NCBI GenBank assembly: GCA_037039925.1 | Contig: JAXRKP010000110.1 | Span: 181,001 to 245,000 of the forward strand | Source: Doris montereyensis | Taxonomy: Eukaryota > Mollusca > Gastropoda > Nudibranchia > Dorididae | DNA length: 64,000 bases | Direction of reading: 5' to 3' | Shown: positions 31,155-41,717 of the stretch, in pieces | Position numbering within the stretch: the first letter of the stretch is position 1 | How the letters are laid out: every line of letters starts with the position of its first letter | The notes under the pieces: model-generated | What the model saw: the letters and a program-made list of their open reading frames with translations, nothing else | The model's database searches: none | Told to the model about the DNA's origin: nothing | Made by a program: the position numbers and the translations under genes

Positions 31155-33640
31155 GCATGCCCGTAGACAATGACGATTATGGTTACTCTTTTACCACATT
31201 CTAATTTTTCAACAATGAACTACACAATAGGTTACCGGGTGCAGGGTGACATCAAGTACGGATACAGTATTCGATACTTAGGCGGGCTCTTTATTGCATA
31301 TTATATCTAATGACCGGAAGTGAAGGAATGAGTAACAATAACAATAAAAAGTTTTGTGGATTGCAGGCAAAACAATCTTTTTCCCAATCAATTAAAATAC
31401 TGATTTGATCCAAGAATTTCTTCACTAAGAACCTAATGCAGGCTACTTGAAATCTACCTGTGAAATATAGCGGTTGTGGGTGCAGTGGTTCCTGAGATTA
31501 GAGCGGTCAAAGTTTGAGATGTACAGTTTTATATATAGATAATATAAAACCCTTTGGTTAAGTGCACAGTGGCTTAAACCCTTTGGTTAAGTGCACAGTG
31601 GCTTAAACCCTTTGGTTAAGTGCACAGTGGCTTGGCCTCACTTTGACCAAGTGCATGCTCATATTTCCTCAACAAACATAATTATAATGATAATCTGGAC
31701 AAGTCATGCCTGTCACAAAATTTGTGAATGTGAGACATTCACGATACAGCTCCGATGACACAACAATAAATCACTGACAGTCAGCATGTCCTTCCAACAG
31801 TTATGTACGTAATCAGCTGTCAAAGTCAATGTCTGGTGAGGCTGTTGAGCCAAGGTAGGTTGGTGTCAGATAAAGTGCACTGAGCATCAACACCTACTAG
31901 TGTGTTACACTTCACAGTTCTCTCTCTCACACACACATGCGCATACAGAGAGAGAGAGAGGGGTGACCTCTTTTAACAATAGGGCCAAGCTACTAACACT
32001 TAAGTTCACAATGTTATTATTAACAACAGCACAACCACAACAAGTATTATTGTGTATTGTGTGTGTAGTGTTGGACTGCAGTGTATTGTGTACAGTGTAA
32101 TAATGTACGGCGACGGTAGTCGTTCCAGACTTGAGGGTACAGTGCCAAGCCTGGTCGATGACCTTCACAAATGGGATAACCATGGATATAGATGGAAACC
32201 TAGAGGTGTGAAGTCTGACAGGCTTATGTTTTTTTATCCGTGATCAATTTAAGTGCTAGGCGAGATACCCGTCATAATAATGTCATTACTAGGAAATAAA
32301 AAAATTAAAACAAACAACAAAAACAATGTGATTTAGAAAAATGCAGCAGCCTGTCTATGCCACAAGATATGAAACATCATGGGATGCAACGCCCAAAAAA
32401 TATATCCAAAAGGAGATAACCGTAAAAATAATGGTGACTCAGTCGACAAGTGTACTCTTAAGCTTGCTCCTAACCACCACGTACTTGGGCAGCGACAATT
32501 GTATATAATTAATTTTGTTCTCCATGTTTTGTAATGAAAATTAAAAGCCCAAAGCTCATTACAACCTACACTGACCATCCTCTAATGGATTATGTTTTGT
32601 AGTTAAAAAGCTAGAATTCATATGTCATCAGCCAAACCAGCAGCAGTGTGGTGTTATACTTTTATAGGCCAGGTTGAATTCATGTCATTTTTTCTAGCTT
32701 GTTACTAAGCTGTAATAATGCAAGTTGCTATTGTTATATTGCACAAAGAATAAAGAAAACGATTGTCTAAGAGTTTCTGACAGAGGATATTAAAAGTCAA
32801 GGCTCAGTTTTTGTTTCTATCATTTGTTCCAGTTTCAATTGTTTGTCTTGGGGAGAAAATATTTTGAAAGAGAAGAGGGTTAGTATTTGAATGTTTCAGT
32901 TGCAGCAATTTTTCAGGTTCCAGAAAATTATAACTAACCTGTGTGAGACAGTTTTCAGTCATTTCAATTGTCACCAAATATGAAATGAATATAACAATAT
33001 GAAAGAAACAAATTGTTTACTTGAACTTGAACACATGAGAGCAGTTTGTCACATGATATCATTCACAATGGGCTGTGACTTATCAAACTGGGACGACCTT
33101 TGAATCGAAAGTGACTGATTTTCATAATTGCTTATTAAATTTATTGACTATGTTTCTAAACGTGGAACTCAGTAGAGTTAGATATCTATTTAATTTGCAT
33201 AGATGCTGTAAAATAACAGTAACAGATTTAGATCTACATTTTTATAAAACCTATCACAAGCCCTATGCTATGATATAGTAATAGCGTGTAAGTATGGTGC
33301 CTTAGTTTGATGCCAACCATCAAAATCAACATTTTAAAAAGATAATGTAAGCAGATGAGGTAACAAAAGCAATTAGATATAGCTTTACCTTTATCTTTAA
33401 AACATTTATAAACTTCTATGATGATGTTCGTCGGCACAATTATAGGATTTTCATGACGTGGAACTTGTTTCTCTGACTCGGGCGAATCCTGATGAACTTG
33501 TGACTGTGAGTCTAAATTCAGAATTCGTAGGCAGTTGTCTTTCAATTTATCTGAAATGCATTCTGATTGACTAGCTTTTTGAGAAAAGTACGTAACGAAT
33601 GTGATAGTTTCAAGGCTGGTAAGTGTGTGTGCGAAGTCAT
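24957..33640 (-). CDS. TMEM199: TMEM199, V-ATPase assembly factor (Vma12-like), six exons
   Basis: Two-pass membrane protein of the Vma12 family that helps assemble the V-ATPase Vo sector in the ER/Golgi. Exons are 33640-33389, 30538-30465, 30130-30041, 28837-28808, 26575-26460 and 25037-24957. The protein starts MTSHTHLPALKLS. It carries EKVYLHEAVNGSDLL, the highly conserved NREYKRITRNV, TM1 (VLNFLLTVVSGFAFGY) and TM2 (GLIVGTVIFFVDLYFML), and ends KYSPI. The corrected length is about 214 residues, and human TMEM199 is about 208. Breaks: one-base losses near 33546-33553 in exon 1 and at the exon 3/4 junction. Introns hold a 42-bp minisatellite, a LINE fragment and a SINE. Its start faces SFSWAP. 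Confidence 0.9.
25495..26145. repeat. 42-bp minisatellite, about 15 copies
   Basis: In TMEM199 intron 5. The unit is CTTAGCAATGGGGATCCC with ATAGGCCCAATTTCTTCCC. At 42 bp it encodes 14 residues per unit (SQTLSNGDSIGPIS type on plus), and both strands stay open over long parts. No start context, splice sites or homologue supports a protein. Confidence 0.93.
26460..26575 (-). CDS. TMEM199: TMEM199 exon 5 (first membrane segment)
   Basis: It reads RGMNRQLTGVLNFLLTVVSG, then FAFGYKLVEYTFGSNFPM, and reaches a GTAAGA donor. The hydrophobic stretch is the first transmembrane helix. Confidence 0.92.
26576..27100. other. TMEM199 intron 4, part without features
   Basis: AT-rich, with two poly-A tracts near 26862 and 26985. 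No coding segment was recognised. Confidence 0.5.
27113..27700 (+). mobile_element. LINE 3' fragment (reverse transcriptase C-terminal region)
   Basis: The frame reads KVRILRSIVFPIATYGCKTW and then RITVCEMRCYRKVLRTSW, the familiar ALYGCETW...FEMWCLRK-type segment that follows the catalytic domain of many animal non-LTR elements. Downstream frames are broken by stops. The sequence ends in ATGATGATGAT, a tail type common in such elements. It lies in TMEM199 intron 4 and is truncated and inactive. Confidence 0.75.
27916..28236 (-). mobile_element. SINE family B, full-length copy
   Basis: An inverted copy. It starts with TTTGATTTGATTTACCC and ends with the tRNA-like head, whose complement carries GGTGGTCCAGAGGCAAGG and GGTTCAAGCCCC. 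It lies in TMEM199 intron 4. The 107-residue ORF across it is spurious. Confidence 0.85.
28808..28837 (-). CDS. TMEM199: TMEM199 exon 4 (micro-exon)
   Basis: A 30-base exon between a CTTTCAG acceptor and a GTAAGT donor. It reads GRKDIHIQED in the frame needed by exon 5. One base is missing here or in exon 3 for the phases to agree. Confidence 0.7.
30041..30130 (-). CDS. TMEM199: TMEM199 exon 3
   Basis: Thirty uninterrupted codons reading NPDYVAKIEQLKI and NREYKRITRNVEQT, with a GTAAGT donor. The YKRITRNV motif is the family hallmark. Confidence 0.95.
30465..30538 (-). CDS. TMEM199: TMEM199 exon 2
   Basis: Acceptor TTTTCACAG, donor GTAAGT. It reads GEKVYLHEAVNGSDLLFQ and ends in a proline triplet, matching the YLHELLEGS region of the human protein. 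Confidence 0.92.
30876..31049 (-). pseudogene. Tc1/mariner-type transposase fragment
   Basis: The minus-strand peptide VFLHKFLSGNTPNVIRHHEW, followed by SPQYPDVNLMDYSV, resembles the region around the second catalytic aspartate (WPPNSPDLNPLDYF) of mariner-like DDE transposases. No start, TIRs or remaining domains were seen. It sits in TMEM199 intron 1. Confidence 0.5.
31122..31150. repeat. (AT)n microsatellite
   Basis: Short pure AT tract in TMEM199 intron 1. Confidence 0.95.
31547..31633. repeat. 29-bp direct repeat, three copies
   Basis: Three identical copies of a unit starting AAACCCTTTGGTTAAGTGCA lie in TMEM199 intron 1, so recent expansion is likely. Confidence 0.95.
31634..33388. other. 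TMEM199 intron 1, part without recognised coding content
   Basis: Several short ORFs on both strands resemble nothing known. Short TCTCTC and GAGAGA tracts flank 31921-31960. Confidence 0.45.
33389..33640 (-). CDS. TMEM199: TMEM199 exon 1
   Basis: ATG at 33640-33638 opens MTSHTHLPALKLSHS. A one-base loss near 33546-33553 separates it from the frame reading KLKDNCLRILNLDSQ and IVPTNIIIEVYKCFKDK. The donor is G|GTAAAG. The start is the only upstream ATG that links in frame with one correction. Confidence 0.75.
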
Positions 33641-34004
33641 AATATTGATTTGTGTATAGATCTAGATCTAGTCACCATTTCATTTTAAATAAAAAATAAT
33701 AGACAGCCTCACTCAGTTGCCGATTTCGTAAATATTAATTTAGGCTAAATCTTAATTTTAAATAAACCCAGATTTCTAAAAAAAAAGGAATAACTTGTTG
33801 TTTATACTCATTGAATATTAAAAACATATTCGGTCTGCATTATGTATTCATTTCCCTTTTTCTGTAAATTTGAATAACATAATGACAAATGACATTTCAA
33901 AGAAAGAAATAATAGAATCCACAAAGAGCTACATTATTTTGTTTTATTAAAATTGCCGAGGCCGGCAAAATCAACAATTTCACTCAACCAATCTTCAATT
34001 CAAG
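33641..34004. promoter_or_regulatory. Putative bidirectional promoter of TMEM199 and SFSWAP
   Basis: 364 bp separate the two start codons, which point away from each other. It must hold both 5'UTRs and core promoters unless an untranslated exon lies elsewhere. I see no clear TATA box. GCCGAGGCCGGC near 33956 is a small GC-rich palindrome close to the SFSWAP start. The role is inferred from gene layout only. Confidence 0.55.
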
Positions 34005-34210
34005 ATGGCAGCGTCTTTGTGGTGGGATGAGCCTACTACGTCGTCTTCTACTTCTACAGTATCAAGTCACAGCAACAAGCAACAGAATGAGGACCTCTCT
34101 GTATTTGGATACTCATGTAAGCTGTTCCATGACGACGAAAGGGCTACAGCTATTGATCAAGGAAAGCTTCTTATACCATGGATGGGCGACGACAACCTCA
34201 TGATTGACAG
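34005..34210 (+). CDS. SFSWAP: SFSWAP exon 1
   Basis: It starts [15 protein letters not shown] and ends [10 protein letters not shown] before donor GTCTGT. It carries the first half of the DRY_EERY domain. The frame is clean. Confidence 0.94.
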
Positions 34211-37200
34211 GTCTGTGGTCCCATCTCGTTTTCTTCTTGACTCACTCATGATTCGCTTTATAATTTCTGCCGAAATTATAGTGTTCAATTAAATTGATAT
34301 TGAATGGACTCTTAAGTTTCAGTAGTTTAGAATATGAAATTTGTTAATGAACATGACAATTTAGGTTCCCACGACAACCATGAACTTCAACAGTAAGAAG
34401 AGATCCATCCATGCCCTGAAGGCTGAAGACTTCAACTTCACATTTCAATTGATTGTAATACAACAAATTGCCATGGGTTTTATTCAACATTGTTGGCCAG
34501 TTTTTACCTGGTCGTTCATTGGCAACAATTTTCATTATGTAATGGCCAATCATGTCACCCAATCAACCTGGGATGGTGAATTCATGTGCCTGATGTGATG
34601 AACTACTTTGAAGGACGTGCTGCACTCTTCCCGTGAGCAATGGAGTGAGCTGATCTTCCCAGATTCGTTAGGAAATTCGTGAGTCCATCTTAATATTTGT
34701 AAGTTCTGCATTTTTTCATATATTTCTTGTTTGTTTTTTATTTAATGTGTTGATTACCTAACGCTTTTATGATGAGGCTATATTGGGAAATATATATGGC
34801 AGGTTTCACAAAAATGGGACCCAATGATAACTTGAACTCTTCAATTAATCTTTCTCAAAGTCAAATTGATGAATCTCTTAACATTTGGTCCATGTATAGT
34901 TTTGACATCGCAGATATATAAAACATAATATTGTGAAATTTGCTTTCAATTTGTGTATTTTGTGAATATTTTTTTGGTGCAAACGTCAACAATTGAGACT
35001 GATGACATTTCCCTCTTTTTAATGTCCTTTTTCACTTCAAGGTAGGTGAGGTCAACGACCTTTTATTCTGTTTTCTTTAATTCCATGTGAAAGAGAATTG
35101 TTCAAAGAAAATTTGGCGAGTTCTAAATTAAAAAATTTTTTTGCAGTGATCACGTGAGGCAGGTTTCAAATTTTCGTTATTATGTAACAACAGTGGTCTA
35201 CAAACGAACACACAATAAGAGCTGGAAAAAAACCAGTTGAAAAATACGTAGAAGCGCCGTTTTATGATCTAGAGTGAAAGAAAACATATTCCTACGACCA
35301 TATATCCTGTAAAAGACACACAAAAAAATCAAAGGTAACTCTAAATGAGAGTGAGAATAACATGAGACTACTGTCAGTCTGCAAAGCCTTATGATCGGAC
35401 AAAAATTTTTTTTTCGATCTGAGATCTAATAACGGTAATATTGCGTCGAGCTATTTTTCGTAGTTCATCTTGTGAAAGCCTATTGAGAAATCATGAAATT
35501 TTTGTTTTTAAATTGTCCGGAATATTTTGTCTTTTTGAATGTCCCTTGCGGCCATGCGCTGGCGGCCGCACAAAAATGTAGATGATAATCGGCCATCAGA
35601 AAGGAGACTGTGATCAGGTTAGATTCGAGACCGTTCAGGTTAGATTCGGTTGCATTAGCAAGACCTGCTTTGGTTTATCGTGAGTGAAACTTATGTAAAG
35701 AAGTCCGGCAATCAATAGGCTTTCATGATTTATTACTTTCTAATAAATAAAGACAAGATAATTGGCAATACGGGAGGTTTAGAAGTCCATTACAACGACA
35801 GTGACTCTACGTACGTCTCCACTATGCACAGTCTTTTTTCGCATAACTATACAATATTACTAAAAACGTATTTTAACGAGAGAGAGAGAAAATAATACTA
35901 ATAGCACAGGTTCAAGTAGAGTTCAAGATTTGTCAGCCATCGCTCCCATCCCGTTCCATATTCCACGAAGCAATTATCGATCGATAAAGACATAAAAGTT
36001 TGTGCTAGTCTAGTGGGGCGCTCTATGTGACTGTAGATAGTCGGAGGGGGGGGGGTGATAATGGGAGTAGGAGGGGGCACTACGGGGGAAAAGAACGATT
36101 GTCGTCAAAAGCGCTTTATTTTCGGTGAGGGTTTTGTTGTTGGTGCATCTCTCCCTCCCCCCTCTTTCTCTGTTGGCAAATATCGCCTATGCGTATCGCA
36201 TCCTCACTGTTTATATAAGTCGTGAAGTTTACCGCACGGTTTCAGCAAAATGGTACACACGATTAACACGTAATAAGGATAGTATAAAGGCGTACAATCA
36301 CAGCATTAAAAAAAAAACACGATCTGGAACACGCGAGTCATCTGATCAACGGTAAGGCACCGGCCGTGGACTCCACGCCGAGGTGTCAGGAAACACAAAC
36401 ACAGACTTCACATCTTATTGAGAACTAGTGAAAAGTCAGGGAACTCTCCAAACCAGATGCCCAAGCATTACGTCACTAAATAAACGCCACGGAAACCTTG
36501 GTCGACCCGTGCAGTTTGCGTAACATTACGTCACTGCACGGCTTACTCTACACAGTAGCCATGCGTCACTGGCATTGGACTTAGAATTTTCACAGTTATG
36601 CCCCTTGACTGAAATACATGACTTTTAAAAAGCTAATTTACTCCTCACAGTCCTTTGCTATCTCTTAAAGTCATATATCTGGAATCCTCAGGTTCTAAGC
36701 TTTAACATGGTATACAACACTTGTAAGTAATGTAACATGTACATTTTGACAAAAGAGGGAAATGGGGATGGACCATTTTGTGAAACCTGCCATATATTGA
36801 ATTTTTTAATATATTATATAGGCCTATTATTTGAGATATAGCTAAGTCCAATTTATATTTGACACATTTGTTTTCTGAAAATATTAATACATACTTTTTT
36901 CAGTCTTTCTAGGAAGGTAGTTTATTCTCAGATGTGTGAAATCCACGTGTATGTCATGACAGCATTTATGGGTATAGTAGTTCATTTTAGAGTTTATTAT
37001 ATTAAATTACTCTGTATTTATGGATACTTAGCAATTTGCTCTTTGTTGTATTATGTATTTTGTTGAAAAATCAAGTGTTCTAATACTTGCAGAATGGAAG
37101 AGAAATGGCTAAATTTTCTTCTCTACAGCTGTGAGTGAAAGATGAAGAATGCTTACCGGTATCTTTCTTTCTTTTTGTAACTTTTGGAAAGATTTTAAAT

Positions 37201-40200
37201 GAATCAAAATTTAGATAGTAATCTAATTTTGAATAGGATTCTAGAGATATACATATATTTATAAGTAATTTTTTTATTGCTGCAGATATGATGGGCGCGC
37301 CACTTATATGACCTTGTGGCTCATGATGCTGTAAATGTTGTGAACAAAAACCCAGAATTGTCAGAAGAAGAAAAGGCCATTGAAAAGGCGTGTGATGAAG
37401 AACGATACCTTGAGCTGTACAAAGATGTGCAAGAGGAAGCAATGTATGAGGGTAAGCCATAAGTTTGATAACTGATTTTAAATATTCCCAGTGTTGTTGT
37501 TTTTTTTTTTTTTTTAGAGAGAATAGGCATGATGATTATGGAGTTTCAAAGGAAGAAGTATCACAAGCACATCCAAAGTGCTTTCTTTATTTATGGGGGG
37601 AAATAAAGGTAGCTGGTACGTGTCTAACGCACATCTTCGACCCCATTCAACACCGCCATCATTAGTTGTTTTTTTTTAAACATCAAAATCAGAACTTATT
37701 CATATCTTTTGCAGAGGAGGAATGGAAGCGGTACTACTTGGCTCTACAGGAAGGATACCAGGCGGTTGGCTTCAGCTATGATCAGCAACAGAGGGATGCA
37801 GAGACTGAGTCTGCCACTGATGATAAAGGTAATAGATAATAAACATGCGAAGAGAAGGCGAATGTTGAAAACGCGATTCGGTGTTAAATTGATATGAGTG
37901 TGGTGTCTCAAATTGTTGACCTCTTGGGCCAGAGTGAATGCTGTGCCATTGACAGTTGGTATGCAAGTTTATCACCGTAATGACTTGTGAACTTAAGAAG
38001 AACTTTATAATTGTGCCCTTGAATCAACATTTATTTAAAAGAACTCAAGAGAGAAAATACAACACCAGCTAGAACTAAATTGCCAGGGAAGAAAAAGTAA
38101 GGCACTCTTATTTTTGAGGTCAGTATATCAACACTTAGTCCCATCAGAGACGGATGCATGATTAAAAAAAAGGTCCTGTGCACAGATCAGACTGCTCTGT
38201 GCTCCCTCAGCTGTTTACAGGGCAGTCTTGGCAAAATTAAAAATCCTACCAAAACCTTTGGTATCACCATAGTTGTGGATGTGGGTAAAATCAAATCAAC
38301 GCCTTAATGTATTCAGTGAAATGTCCTGAGATAATGTGCTTGGTCAAATGAATTTTGAAAAGGAACCGATATTCTTTTCATGTTAGGTACCCTTTTAGCT
38401 TGTGAAGGAACCACTCAAAATCTCCATGTACCTTGTTTCATAACAGATCCGGTTGAAGAGGAAGAGAAACCCTTTGTGGCACCTGAAGAGTTGAATGTTC
38501 CGGATGACATGATACAGGTTTGTAGGCTCAGTTGTGTGTCTGTAATGATAGTAATGATAATAATTTCATTTATAAAGCGCCTTCCATCGAGACTTTAAAT
38601 CGCTGTACATTTGACATAGCACACTACACAATTTAACTAGCAAACAACAAAGAATATCTTGATTCTGACAAAATAATTATATGGATAAGAGGAAGCATAT
38701 CCAGGACAGATGTTTTACAAAAAGGTGTGTCTTTAGCAGAACTTTCTACCATTCCGGATTGTGCTGAATCATTCCGCAAAATCGATAGTGATTCCGCCAT
38801 GCGTACATCTCTTCCGTGAAATCGTTTCCCCGTAATATTTTCCGCTGTGGGAAGGAGTAGCCGTTGAAAATCGAGATGTCCGTATTCACATGCTTATAGA
38901 CGCCATTGCAGCTGCGCACTGCATGCTTTTGATTCCCGCCAAGACTGAACTTCCGCCGTAAGCTGTTTACAGTCTATAAGTTACAACTGCATGTTCTATT
39001 CAGCCATTCTGAGTTAGATCTTTGTCTCTATACGACTTACGGTTCGACTTACACATTCTTCTTTGTGAGTTTATTTCTGTTTGGATTTATATTATGATCG
39101 ACTGCATAATTTGATTGTGTTTTAGTTTGGATTTGTGCTGGATTACTAGGTCTATTGTTATTTCATTACGAATTACGGTACGACGGACACATTTTTTTGT
39201 GAATTCAATTCCATTTGGATTTACTTTCTACTTTCTGATTGAAATTGAGTAAATAATTTTATCATGTTTTAGTTTTGAATATTTTTGATTTGTGCTGGAT
39301 TACTAGATCTAGTCTAGATCTATTAATTGTTATTGTATTATCTCAGCTTCGTTAGGAATTACGGTACGACGGACACATTCTTGGTGGATTCATTTCCATT
39401 TGGATTTGTTTTTGTTTTGAATTAATAATTTGATCGTGTTTTAGTCTTGAATTATTTTTTTTTGTGCTATAGTCAATAGCATGGCGCCGCCAGCAAAACG
39501 ACCCAGAGTTGAACAGAAGTTTCGACAGGAATACACTGCAACATGGGCTTCCATTGTGTCGTCAAAATTAGGTAACCATCATGCTCGCTGCACTTTATGT
39601 GAATCGGATTTTACCATAAAATCGGGAGGTGCAAACGATGTGGAAAGACATGTGAAAAGTAAGGAGCACCAAGAGATGAACAAACTAAAATCAAAATTAA
39701 AATCGTCTTTCTTATCTGCAGCAAGCACGCCTTTGGACGTGTTATGGTGGCAGAGATGTTATTTAATAGGTTCATTGTTTAGCACAACCTACCAATGGCT
39801 GTTTCTGATCATGCAGCGGATTTATTTAAGAAACTATTTCCTGATTCCGCTATTGCCAAAAAAAAATTTGTGTGCACGGACAAAGGCAGCCGCAGTGACT
39901 AAATGTCTGGCTACGGATGTTTCAGCAGCCACTGTAGAAAGGATGAGGACTCAGCCATTCAGCCTGGGCACTGATGGTTCTAATGATGGAGGGGCTGGTC
40001 AGCTTTATCCAATAGTTGTGCGGACATTTGATGAAAGGGAAGGGCATGTGGTGACAGATCTTGTCACTTTAAAGACATGTGATGGAGCTTCCACCGGCGA
40101 AAATATATTTAATGTTCTCGGCAGCTGCAGGAAGACAAAGTTAGTTGGAGCAACTGTCTAGCCTTTTCGTGTGACAATGCCAGTGTCATGACTGGGGTAC

Positions 40201-41635
40201 ACAGTGGAGTCTCTGCTCACATCCATAAGCAGAATGCAGAGGTTTATATTAATGGTTACCCTTGCCATCTACTTCATTTGGCAGCAAAGACAGCCACCTA
40301 AGAACTGACTGGACGTGGAAGACCAGCTGGTAGATATTTTCTTTTCTTGGACAAAAGCAGCAAGAGGAAGAAGGAATTCCGTCAATTCCAGGAAGAATGT
40401 GGAGTGAAACTGCATGCCATCATTAAGCATGGTGTGACCAGATGGCTGTCATTACTTGCGTGTGTTGAGCGATTGATTCAGCAATGGGATCCCTTTCGCT
40501 TGTATTACAAGGACCAGTTGGATTCTCTCAATAACCAAGAAAACGTCAAACAAGTGTGCCTTCTCCAGATCAACAAATTCATGGAGAACAAAGCCGTAAA
40601 GCTTTACTGTCTCTTTTTAAAGAGAACCTACCCATTTTTACCAATCATAACCTCATGCTCCAAAAAGAAGCACCTCAAGTTTACCGTCTAAAGGCATGAA
40701 CTCATTACGGATCTGGTAGTTCGCTTCATCAGGCCGGATTTTTCCATAAAATTTGATGACAGGAAGTTGCAGCTTACGAGAAAAGACATCTTGATGGGTG
40801 GCGATGCTGGATTTTTAAATTTAAAAATATCCATGTCTTCTTCCTCAAGAAAACATAAAACATGTGAACTGTTATGTCTGTTAAATTGTAGTTACATCTG
40901 CACAACCAAAAAAATTGGAATTAAGAGTTAGAAGTCGGCCCAAGAAAGATACACTGATACACCCCCGCCCCTGTCTCGGCAAGTTGATTCCTCATTTTCA
41001 AATGAAATTCCTCATTTTCAGGTCTGTGATTCCTCTAAGGTATATACTAGGGTAGGAAGCTTTGCTTTTATGCGTTTTTCAAATGTTGTTACACAATTTG
41101 TGAGCCTGGCCAACACCGGAAGTGAGTCCTGTTTTAGAAAAATATGTATCAAATCATTTCAGTTTTATTTTTTTAGGGAACTGTGTTAATATATTTGAGT
41201 CCTTGGATCTGTATACACAGCAAAGAAAAATTGCTCCCAGCAATAAATAGTTATTATATTCCTTCTAGGACAATAGGAGACGGTTGACATGACGACAAAG
41301 AAGAAAACTTTGCAGCTGCTTATCAATATGGAGAATAACAGCTCTCAGTGTCACCAAGGGTAAACAGGATGCAAACTATTGGTAGCGAATGAATAAACTA
41401 AGTTAAAGACAATCCCACAGAGCTTGATTTAAGTTTTCCGTTTTGAGTATCTTTGTTTCTAGATTAGATCTTTATCTAGTGAGTTCTTTCAGAACAAGCT
41501 ATAGATTTGGAACTTTTACAGTTTAACTTCTGATGTAATCTATACATCTCATCTTGGACATGTGTTCGTACGATGTATCCCAAGTTTTGGTATAACTTGT
41601 TGATGAAATTACTTGTGATGAAGCCTTAGATATAT

Positions 41636-41717
<82 letters not shown>

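Noticed and set aside
34344..34598. Overlapping 72-residue ORFs on both strands in SFSWAP intron 1
   Set aside because: No known motif, no fitting splice phase to SFSWAP, and the two frames shadow each other.
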